Origin: Arcobacter sp.
GTDB taxonomy: Bacteria; Campylobacterota; Campylobacteria; Campylobacterales; Arcobacteraceae
Assembly (NCBI GenBank): GCA_016744485.1
Contig: JADGEG010000040.1
Location: 1-13,385, forward strand
Direction of reading: 5' to 3'
Length of the DNA: 13,385 nucleotides
Shown in pieces: positions 7,255 to 13,385 of the stretch; position 1 is the first letter of the stretch, and the number at the start of each line of letters is the position of its first letter. Made by a program: the position numbers and the translations under genes. Below the pieces are notes generated by a model. It saw nothing but the letters and a program-made list of their open reading frames with translations. It was not told the origin of the DNA and made no database searches.

Positions 7255-8523
7255 TTGACATATTTAAAAATACTTGGACAAAAAAAATTAAAAGGAAGTA
7301 TAGATATATCTGGTGCTAAAAATGCATCTTTACCTTTAATTGCAGCTATGATTTTAGCCAAAGATGAAGTTCTTATAAAAAACATCCCTAATGTTGTAGA
7401 TATTAATACCTTATTAAAATTAATTGTTAAATTAGGTGGAACATTTAATAAAAAAGATAATAAGTTAAGAATAAGTACTAAAGCATTAAATAGTACAAAA
7501 GCAAATTATGATATTGTAAAAACTATGAGAGCATCTATTTTAGTACTAGGTCCTTTACTTGCTAGATTTGGACATTGTGAAGTATCACTTCCTGGTGGTT
7601 GTGCTATTGGTCAAAGACCTGTTGATTTACACTTAAAAGCACTAGAGCAAATGGGTGCAAAAATTACTATTAACCATGGTTATATTGAAGCTGTTTGTAA
7701 AGACGGATTAAAAGGTGCAAAAATTGTATTTGATAAAGTCACCGTTGGTGGCACGGAAAATATTTTAATGGCTGCATCTTTAGCAAAAGGTGAAACTGTT
7801 ATAATAAATGCTGCAAAAGAACCTGAAGTTATTCAACTTTGTGAGGTACTTAAAGATGCAGGAGTTGAAATACAAGGTATTGGAACATCAAAACTAATTA
7901 TTCAAGGAACAAATAAAAAACTTTTAAATATAAAAAGTTTCTCTATAATTCCGGATAGAATTGAAGCTGGCACATATATGTGTGCTGCAGCTATTACTAA
8001 ATGTGAGTTAACAATTAATAAAATAATTCCGCTTCATCTTGAAGCTATAATATCAAAACTTGAAGAAATGAATTGTAAGCTTATTCAAAATGAAACTTCT
8101 ATTACTATTATTCCTACAAATGATATTAAACCTGTAAATATTATCACTTCTGAATATCCAGGTTTTCCAACTGATATGCAAGCACAATTTATGGCACTAG
8201 CAACTCAAGCAAATGGTACTAGCACTATTGATGAGCGATTATTTGAAAATAGATTTATGCATGTTAGTGAATTATTGCGTCTTGGTGCAAATATACAATT
8301 AAATGGTAATATAGCTACTATTAATGGAACACCAAATAAGCTAAATGCTACAGATGTAATGGCTACAGACTTAAGAGCATCTTCTGCATTAGTTTTATGT
8401 GCATTAGTTGCAAAAGGACAAACAAATATTCATAGAATCTATCATTTAGATAGAGGATACGAAAATTTAGACAAAAAGTTAAAAAATATTGGTGCAGAAG
8501 TTTCTAGATCTAATAAAACTTAG
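7255..8523 (+). CDS. murA: UDP-N-acetylglucosamine 1-carboxyvinyltransferase (MurA)
   Basis: MurA transfers enolpyruvate from phosphoenolpyruvate to UDP-GlcNAc, the first committed step of peptidoglycan synthesis in the cytosol. The 422-residue protein is of normal length. The substrate-binding K22-N23 lies in ISGAKNASLPLIAA. The active-site loop PGGCAIGQRPVDLH carries C116, the residue alkylated by fosfomycin in sensitive enzymes, so this form is not the Cys-to-Asp resistant type. The catalytic D307 is in YPGFPTDMQAQF, and R374 is in DLRASSALVL. The start is TTG 7255 with AGGA at 7244-7247; the frame upstream is closed by a stop at 7243. It follows the isochorismatase-family gene by 37 bases. 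The downstream gap to the next gene is 51 bases, with no clear terminator. Confidence 0.95.
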   Translation: MTYLKILGQKKLKGSIDISGAKNASLPLIAAMILAKDEVLIKNIPNVVDINTLLKLIVKLGGTFNKKDNKLRISTKALNSTKANYDIVKTMRASILVLGPLLARFGHCEVSLPGGCAIGQRPVDLHLKALEQMGAKITINHGYIEAVCKDGLKGAKIVFDKVTVGGTENILMAASLAKGETVIINAAKEPEVIQLCEVLKDAGVEIQGIGTSKLIIQGTNKKLLNIKSFSIIPDRIEAGTYMCAAAITKCELTINKIIPLHLEAIISKLEEMNCKLIQNETSITIIPTNDIKPVNIITSEYPGFPTDMQAQFMALATQANGTSTIDERLFENRFMHVSELLRLGANIQLNGNIATINGTPNKLNATDVMATDLRASSALVLCALVAKGQTNIHRIYHLDRGYENLDKKLKNIGAEVSRSNKT

Positions 8524-8574
8524 AATTACTAGAGAAACAATAAAAATTATATTTTACTATACAAAGGTCTTAAC

Positions 8575-9660
8575 ATGAAATTTGAAATATCTTTATTTAG
8601 ATTTGATTGTAAATCTGATTATTTACCATATTATACACCACACTTCATAAACATAAAAGATGAAAAAAATTTATTAGATATATTAAATACTCTTAATAAA
8701 GAAAATAAATTCTCATATGAGAATAATGACTCTTTATGTCTATGTATTAATGGTATTTACACTAGTACAAGTATTACTTGTAAAGATTTATTTAAACATT
8801 TTGGTACTGATATTACAATTGAGCCATTATCTACAAGAAGATCTTACTTGGATTTATTAATAGATGATGAAGATTTTCAGGAAAAATTATTTTTGCTAAA
8901 TGATTATTTAGATGAAGATGATAAAACAAATTATCAATCTTATAAAATGTACTTTTATGCTTCAAATACTTTGAACTTTGCAAAAGATTATATAGGAGAT
9001 GCTTTTTTACTATTAGCTAGTGATATAATTGAAAAAAATAACTCTTTAGAAAAAGATATTTTGAATATTTGTTCACAAGTAGAATATGGAATAGAATATC
9101 ATACTAGTTTAAAACATAGAATTTATAATCTTGATTGTAATATCGAAAATAAAATCAATAAACTAAAAAATAAATTAATATTAAAAAAAACAAAACATAA
9201 ATATAAAATAAATAAAAATTTAAACTTTGGAGATTTTGAAGAAGTAGTTGAAGTTAAACATGATTTTGCTAACTTTAATATTGCATACTTTGAAGGTCTT
9301 AATCAAGATAAACAAACAAAATCTCTTTTAAATAAAACAAATGCAAAAATTTTAAAAATTTCTTCATTAAAAAATGACTTAGCTTTAGATACCTTTGCTT
9401 CTCATCCAATATTTACATATAAAATAGCATCTTCGATGATGCTTGATGCTTTTGATAACTCCGCTGATTTATTAATCGTTGATGATCTTGAAACCTTTAA
9501 TCTTTTAGATTCAAATAGAAAAGAACTAGAAACATATTCAAACAGAGATATAATACTTCCAATACTACATAAAAATGAATTTTCTAAATTAATTTCAGGT
9601 AAGCACTCTATTATTAAGCAAAATTTGAGCAAGCATAACATCGACCCTGAATTAATATAA
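8575..9660 (+). CDS. FrdB/SdhB-like N-terminal domain protein with degenerate cluster site and HdrB-like C-terminus
   Basis: The 361-residue protein resembles a family seen across Campylobacterota (I think DUF5644 type; the name is from memory). Residues 1-100 read like the beta-grasp [2Fe-2S] domain of fumarate reductase/succinate dehydrogenase iron-sulfur subunits: FRFD...YLPYY, LLDILNTLN, ING, T-C-K-D-L, ITIEPL, and L-D-L-L-I-D. Only C57 and C69 keep the 12-residue spacing of the last two ligands; the first two are absent (C55 is offset). Residues 105-215 are helical and basic, with no C-x2-C-x2-C-x3-C motif. Residues about 230-350 (DLLIVDDLETFNLLDSN, then RDIILPILHKNEF) resemble the end of HdrB-type CCG domains, without their cysteines. 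The ribosome binding site is AAAGG at 8563-8567. The next gene starts 2 bases after the stop. Function is unknown; a structural or assembly partner of a respiratory complex is a guess. Confidence 0.7.
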   Translation: MKFEISLFRFDCKSDYLPYYTPHFINIKDEKNLLDILNTLNKENKFSYENNDSLCLCINGIYTSTSITCKDLFKHFGTDITIEPLSTRRSYLDLLIDDEDFQEKLFLLNDYLDEDDKTNYQSYKMYFYASNTLNFAKDYIGDAFLLLASDIIEKNNSLEKDILNICSQVEYGIEYHTSLKHRIYNLDCNIENKINKLKNKLILKKTKHKYKINKNLNFGDFEEVVEVKHDFANFNIAYFEGLNQDKQTKSLLNKTNAKILKISSLKNDLALDTFASHPIFTYKIASSMMLDAFDNSADLLIVDDLETFNLLDSNRKELETYSNRDIILPILHKNEFSKLISGKHSIIKQNLSKHNIDPELI

Positions 9661-9662
9661 TC

Positions 9663-10283
9663 ATGATTTTAGGTCTTGATTATATTATAATAACGACTAT
9701 TTTATTAATTCTTTTAATTCCTTTATATATTTACAGGAAAGTTTTTATTAAAAAATTTAATAAAAAACCTGATATTGGTTATTTTATAAAAGACATTACT
9801 TTTTCTTTAAAAACTAATTATCCTAAATTTGTATTTGATTTTAAAATAATTAATAAGTATTCAAATGAACCTAACTTTAAAACACAACAAATACTAATAA
9901 TAGAAGATTTAATCAAACAATTTATAAAAAAAGAGTTTGTATTTAGTACACAAAAAAATGTAGAAAAAAAGTATTTATGGTTAACATATGAAGAAAATTC
10001 TAGGTTAAAAAAAGACAATAAACTACCAAGCGATTGGATGCAAAGAAAAAATGCAGCATTAAAAAGAGATAAAAATAAATGTAATAGATGTGAATATAGT
10101 GTTTCAAAAAAGAATTCTCATGCTTTATTAATAAAACAGATGAAAGATGGAGGAGGGTTTAATTTTGAAAATATTGTAATATTATGCAATGACTGTAATC
10201 GTATAATAAAATCAAATTATAATGAAAATATATATCATGATTTACATATTATGGATGAGCTTTTAAATAAGATACATAAATAA
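9663..10283 (+). CDS. Membrane-anchored HNH-like zinc protein
   Basis: The 206-residue product starts with a strongly hydrophobic helix (about residues 4-24, DYIIITTILLILLIPLYIY) followed by a basic stretch, giving one membrane anchor with a cytoplasmic C-terminus. Residues 126-190 fit an HNH fold: W-M-Q-R-K-N-A-A-L-K-R-D, then C140-x2-C143, H153 in SHALL, a G-G-G turn, E-N170-I, and C175-x2-C178-N-R. The four cysteines would bind structural zinc; H153 and N170 fall at the HNH histidine and asparagine. The usual D/H before the histidine is S, the usual P three residues after it is K, and the final histidine is missing, so nuclease activity is uncertain. Its ATG follows the previous stop by 2 bases, implying translational coupling. 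The middle region (about 40-120) matches nothing I recognise. Biological role is unknown. Confidence 0.68.
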   Translation: MILGLDYIIITTILLILLIPLYIYRKVFIKKFNKKPDIGYFIKDITFSLKTNYPKFVFDFKIINKYSNEPNFKTQQILIIEDLIKQFIKKEFVFSTQKNVEKKYLWLTYEENSRLKKDNKLPSDWMQRKNAALKRDKNKCNRCEYSVSKKNSHALLIKQMKDGGGFNFENIVILCNDCNRIIKSNYNENIYHDLHIMDELLNKIHK

Positions 10284-10292
10284 ATTTAACTA

Positions 10293-10298
10293 TATAAT
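10293..10298 (+). promoter_or_regulatory. Candidate -10 box for the helicase gene
   Basis: TATAAT lies just after the HNH gene. Transcription from it would begin near 10305 and leave a leader of only about 15 bases before a start at 10320-10323. The flanking sequence is all A/T-rich, so a chance match is possible. Confidence 0.4.
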
Positions 10299-10308
10299 AT
10301 ACACTTAT

Positions 10309-10313
10309 AGGGG
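10309..10313 (+). promoter_or_regulatory. Strong Shine-Dalgarno-like AGGGG upstream of a likely non-ATG helicase start
   Basis: AGGGG is the only G-rich run between the HNH gene and the helicase. It is 6 bases before ATT 10320 and 9 before ATA 10323, but 36 before the first ATG (10350), which has no comparable site. Codons 10329-10349 read L-Y-K-H-Q-E-L, which looks like the Q-motif start of SF2 helicases. Initiation at ATT or ATA is therefore suggested. Confidence 0.45.
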
Positions 10314-10349
10314 TATAAGATTATAACACTATATAAACATCAAGAACTT

Positions 10350-11537
10350 ATGATAAAACAAGCTAGGCTTATATTAGATAAATTTAATATAGTTTATATA
10401 GCTGCACAAACTAGAACAGGTAAAACCTTAGCAAGTATCTTTTTATTAAAAAATGATTATAAAAATATATTAGTTGTCACAAAGAAAAAAGCTATTTCTA
10501 GCTGGTTAAGTGACTTAGAACTTTCTAACACTTCTAATTTTGAAGTAATTAACTACGAATCAATTCATAAATTAAAAAAAAAAGATTTTGATGTTATTAT
10601 TTTAGATGAAAGCCATAGTATAGGAAGCTACCCTAAACCATCAATAAGAGCTAAAAATATAAAAGAAATAGCAAAAGATAAAAAAATCGTATATTTGAGT
10701 GCCACACCTAGTGCTGAAACATATTCTCAGATATTTCATCAGTTTTGGATAAGTAGCTTTAGTCCTTTTAGTGAATCAAATTTTTACAAATGGTATAAAA
10801 ATTATGGTCAAGATGATTGCATTATGATTCAAGGCAGAATAAGAAAACGATATAAAAAAATATATGTTGATGTTATAATGGATAAAATCAAACATCTTAT
10901 GGTTAGTATGACAAAAATTGAAGCAGAATTTGATATACTTGTTCAAGAACAAATACATTTGATACAAGCACCTAATCATCTAATACAAGCTATTAAATAC
11001 TTTGAAAAATATAAATCATTAACAATTGCTAATTATAAAATCCAAGCAGATATACCAAGTAGTATTATTAATAAAACTCATCAATTAAGTGGCGGTACTA
11101 TAAAAATAGATGAACAAATATCTATTTTTATATCTTTACATAAAGTTAATTATTTATTAAATCATTTTCAAGATGATAACAAAATTGTAGTTTTGTGTAA
11201 TTATGTTAAAGAAAGAGAACTTTTATTAAAAAAATTACCAAATAGTACACATAATGTTGATAAATTTAAAAATGAATCTTATAAATATTTTGTAGGTCAT
11301 ATTAAAACATTTAGTGAAGGTGTTGACTTTTCTTATGCTTCTTGTATGATTATATATTCACTTAATTTTAGTGCTACAACATATTTACAATCAAAAGAAA
11401 GATTAGCTAATAAAAAAAGAACTAAGGCAATTGTAGTGCATTATTTATTTACAAAAGATACTTTAGATGAATATATATACAAAGCAGTGACAAATAAAAT
11501 TAATTTTACTTCAAGATATTATATAAATAATCTATAA
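10350..11537 (+). CDS. Compact SF2/SNF2-like DEAD/DEAH-box helicase
   Basis: From the ATG this is 395 residues; from ATT 10320 it would be 405, adding a helicase-like L-Y-K-H-Q segment. Numbered from the ATG, motif I is AAQTRTGKT (18-26), motif Ia is VVTKKKAISSW, motif II is D86-E-S-H89, and motif III is S117-A-T-P. The second RecA lobe has KIVVLCNYVKERELL (motif IV), FSEGVDF (about 321-327, motif V) and QSKERLANKKR with R351 as the likely arginine finger (motif VI, degenerate from Q-R-x-G-R). The tail T-L-D-E-Y-I-Y-K-A-V matches SNF2/phage-type helicases, as does the middle W-Y-K-N-Y-G and H-Q-L-S-G-G stretch. It carries no nuclease, methylase or DNA-binding add-on domain. An ATP-dependent nucleic-acid translocase or remodeller is the safe call. 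It follows the HNH gene by about 66 bases and converges on queA. Confidence 0.8.
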   Translation: MIKQARLILDKFNIVYIAAQTRTGKTLASIFLLKNDYKNILVVTKKKAISSWLSDLELSNTSNFEVINYESIHKLKKKDFDVIILDESHSIGSYPKPSIRAKNIKEIAKDKKIVYLSATPSAETYSQIFHQFWISSFSPFSESNFYKWYKNYGQDDCIMIQGRIRKRYKKIYVDVIMDKIKHLMVSMTKIEAEFDILVQEQIHLIQAPNHLIQAIKYFEKYKSLTIANYKIQADIPSSIINKTHQLSGGTIKIDEQISIFISLHKVNYLLNHFQDDNKIVVLCNYVKERELLLKKLPNSTHNVDKFKNESYKYFVGHIKTFSEGVDFSYASCMIIYSLNFSATTYLQSKERLANKKRTKAIVVHYLFTKDTLDEYIYKAVTNKINFTSRYYINNL

Positions 11538-11581
11538 AAATATATGAAAAGGAATTTAAATTTAGCTTATTTATACTAGTT

Positions 11582-12613
11582 TTAAAGTATCAACATTCCA
11601 TCACCATAAGAAAAAAATCTATATTTTTCCTTTACAGCTAATTCATATATCTCAAGTGTCTTGTCTAAGCCAATAAACGAAGCAATAAGCATAATAAGTG
11701 TTGATTTAGGCAAATGAAAGTTTGTTAGTAAATAATTTACTTTTATAGGTTTATTTGCTGTATTTAAGAATAAATCACATTCACCTTGAATTTTATTTGT
11801 TCGTGCATAATACTCAATAGTTCTTGTAACAGTTGTACCAACTGCTAAAATTTTATCTGCTTTATCAATAGCTTTTTTAGTTGTTGTACCTATTTCAAAA
11901 TATTCACTATGTATATTGTGTTCTAAAATATTATTTGTAACAACAGGCTTAAAAGTTCCAGCTCCTACATGAAGTGTTAAAAAATTTACTTTATGAGTAT
12001 TTTTTAAATTTTGCAATAATTCTTTTGTAAAATGTAAAGATGCAGTTGGAGCTGCAACTGCTCCAAATTTTTTAGCAAACAATGTTTGGTAGTTTTTTTC
12101 ATCTTCTTTATTATCTTCTCTATTCATATAATGAGGTAAAGGAATATGTCCTATTGTGTCTAATATTTGAACCAAAGATGAAAAATCTAATTTATTGTCA
12201 TTTTGAAAAAATTCAACTATTCTTGAACCATCTTTTTTAAGTTCTATTACTTTAGCTTTTAAATTATTTTTAAAATATATTAAACTATTGATATTTACTT
12301 TACCTTTTATCATTACTAAGAATTGATTCATAAACAAAGCTTTATTAAAAAATAGTTCAACTTTCCCACCTGTATCTTTTTGTCCAAAAATTCTAGCTTT
12401 TATAACTTTGGTATCATTTAAAAAAACAGATATATTTTTTGGTAAAAAATCAAGTAAATGTTTATAAGTACTATGAATGATAGTATTTGTACTTCTATTA
12501 TAAACAAGAAGTTTAGCACTATGTGCTGGGAATACAGCTTGTGAAGCTATCAGTTCTTTTGGTAAAAGATAATCATAACTTTGTGTTTTAAGAGGATCTA
12601 CTTTATTCTTCAT
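11582..12613 (-). CDS. queA: S-adenosylmethionine:tRNA ribosyltransferase-isomerase (QueA)
   Basis: QueA moves the ribosyl part of S-adenosylmethionine onto preQ1 in tRNA to give epoxyqueuosine, the penultimate step of queuosine synthesis. The 343-residue protein is of normal length and carries the family blocks: Y-D-Y-x-L-P-x-E-L-I-A (13-23), FLNDTKVIKARI (64-75), IGHIPLPHYMNR (154-165), YQTLFA (175-180), AAPTASLHFT (187-196, where the family usually has G for S192) and LHVGAGTFKPV (214-224). The ATG at 12613-12611 lies inside the end of tatC; the two genes overlap by 11 bases, so they are co-transcribed. The C-terminus faces the helicase gene with 44 bases between the stops. No strong hairpin terminator is visible in that gap. 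Confidence 0.95.
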   Translation of the reverse strand: MKNKVDPLKTQSYDYLLPKELIASQAVFPAHSAKLLVYNRSTNTIIHSTYKHLLDFLPKNISVFLNDTKVIKARIFGQKDTGGKVELFFNKALFMNQFLVMIKGKVNINSLIYFKNNLKAKVIELKKDGSRIVEFFQNDNKLDFSSLVQILDTIGHIPLPHYMNREDNKEDEKNYQTLFAKKFGAVAAPTASLHFTKELLQNLKNTHKVNFLTLHVGAGTFKPVVTNNILEHNIHSEYFEIGTTTKKAIDKADKILAVGTTVTRTIEYYARTNKIQGECDLFLNTANKPIKVNYLLTNFHLPKSTLIMLIASFIGLDKTLEIYELAVKEKYRFFSYGDGMLIL

Positions 12614-13337
12614 CTTCTTCTAATATTTCACTAGCTGGATTAAAAATTTTTGCTATATATATAGATACTCCATATAAAAGTATAAGTGGACCTGCCATTA
12701 AAAACTGTGTCAAAACATCAGGAGGAGTTAATAAAGCTGAAAAAAAGAAAATGATAACAACAGCATATTTAAAAAAATCTTTTAACATTCTATCATCAAC
12801 TAGACCAATTTTTGCTAAGAAAAATGTAATAACTGGTAATTCAAAAGAAATACCAAAACCAAATAATAGTTTTGTAAAAAATCCAACATACTTACCAATA
12901 CTTGGTAAAACTGTAACAACTGCTGAACCAAAATTAATTAAAAAATCAAAACCAAATGGTACAACGACATAATAAGCAAATGAAGCTCCTAATAAAAACA
13001 TCAATGTAGCAAAAAAAACAAAAGGTAAAACTAGCTTTTTTTCGTGATCATAAAGACCAGGTGCTAAAAATAGCCATAATTGCCAAAAAATAATAGGTAA
13101 AGATAGAATAAAACCAGAAAAAAATGCAACTTTAAGTGCAGTAAAAAAGGTTTCTTGTATTTCTATTGCAACCATTTTTGAATTTTCAGGTAATACTGTT
13201 TCAACTGGAACCATCATCCAAGTTAAAAGAGGTTCATAAAATGCAAAACAAGCAAAAAATGCAAGGACTAATGTTAAAACTGAAATTAAAAGTCTTTTTC
13301 TTAAATCAGCAATATGAGGTTTTAAATCTTCAAACAT
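12603..13337 (-). CDS. tatC: Twin-arginine translocase subunit TatC
   Basis: TatC is the multispanning inner-membrane receptor of the Tat pathway, which exports folded proteins with twin-arginine signal peptides. The 244-residue protein has six hydrophobic segments. Its cytoplasmic N-terminus reads L-K-P-H-I-A-D-L-R-K-R-L, with D11 where E. coli TatC has E15. The first cytoplasmic loop reads WLFLAPGLYDHEKKLVLPF, with F90 and E99 at the positions of E. coli F94 and E103, which bind the signal peptide. The stretch S-A-L-L-T-P-P-D (near 205) is also typical. The start ATG (13337-13335) has AGGA 8 bases upstream on the minus strand and overlaps the probable tatB stop. Its end overlaps queA by 11 bases. 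The tail is acidic (E-I-L-E-E-D-E-E). Confidence 0.95.
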   Translation of the reverse strand: MFEDLKPHIADLRKRLLISVLTLVLAFFACFAFYEPLLTWMMVPVETVLPENSKMVAIEIQETFFTALKVAFFSGFILSLPIIFWQLWLFLAPGLYDHEKKLVLPFVFFATLMFLLGASFAYYVVVPFGFDFLINFGSAVVTVLPSIGKYVGFFTKLLFGFGISFELPVITFFLAKIGLVDDRMLKDFFKYAVVIIFFFSALLTPPDVLTQFLMAGPLILLYGVSIYIAKIFNPASEILEEDEE

Positions 13338-13385
13338 TCTTTGTATCCTGTGTATTTACATTAACTTTAAATTTATTGCTATTTG
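13330..13385 (-). CDS. tatB: Probable TatB C-terminal end (runs off the right edge)
   Basis: Minus-strand codons from 13383 give 17 residues, NSNKFKVNVNTQDTKNV, and a TGA stop at 13332-13330 that overlaps the tatC start (ATGTTTGA). A polar, Lys/Asn-rich tail ending just inside tatC is what the variable C-terminus of TatB looks like, and tatB-tatC adjacency is common in this phylum. The conserved TatB helix is outside the window, so this rests on context and on the open frame. Confidence 0.5.
   Translation of the reverse strand, partial: NSNKFKVNVNTQDTKNV

Noticed and set aside
10350..11537. Helicase as part of a prophage or restriction system
   Set aside because: The motifs resemble phage-type helicases, but no integrase, capsid, methylase or restriction gene is present, and both flanks are ordinary chromosomal genes.
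11538..11581. Convergent terminator between the helicase and queA
   Set aside because: Only a short AATTTAAATT palindrome and scattered A/T matches are present, too weak to call.
12751..12972. Plus-strand open frame of 73 codons within tatC
   Set aside because: It is antisense to well-conserved TatC sequence and has no ribosome binding site or recognisable product.

Overview
The window is strongly AT-rich, with short intergenic gaps and rare G/C-ending codons. The recognisable genes (malate:quinone oxidoreductase, a tatB-tatC-queA cluster, a TTG-initiated murA, a REC-PAS-PAS-HD-GYP regulator and a FrdB/HdrB-like protein with a degenerate cluster site) point to the Campylobacterota, most likely an Arcobacter-like member. 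That placement comes from gene content and composition, not from a marker gene.

Layout, left to right. Positions 1-84 (minus strand) hold the first 28 codons of a TlyA-type S4-domain rRNA methyltransferase. Immediately beside its start codon, on the plus strand, is a type I secretion ABC transporter gene whose 5' end is missing: the reading frame is open and recognisably homologous from about 85, but no usable start exists before 379/388. An intact HlyD-type adaptor gene follows (1962-3236). A long near-perfect hairpin (3270-3333) separates this secretion remnant from mqo (3395-4750). Then come the HD-GYP regulator (4806-6611), an isochorismatase-family hydrolase (6675-7217) and murA (7255-8523).

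Positions 8575-11537 carry three same-strand genes that are the least understood part of the window. The first is a FrdB/SdhB-like protein that has lost most cluster ligands. The second, 2 bp downstream, is a membrane-anchored HNH-like zinc protein. The third is a compact SF2/SNF2-like helicase whose start appears to lie upstream of its first ATG. On the minus strand, converging on the helicase, are queA (11582-12613), tatC (12603-13337) and the probable last codons of tatB (13330-13385), with overlapping ends typical of one operon.

How they work together: mqo serves the TCA cycle and respiratory chain, murA starts peptidoglycan synthesis, tatBC exports folded proteins, and queA and tlyA modify RNA. 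The secretion pair looks like a decaying remnant of an RTX-adhesin exporter, with no outer-membrane partner or substrate gene in view. No tRNA, rRNA, CRISPR array, transposase or integrase was seen, and no stretch over 300 bases lacks a gene. The best candidates for something undescribed are the three-gene block 8575-11537 and the truncation junction at about 82-95.
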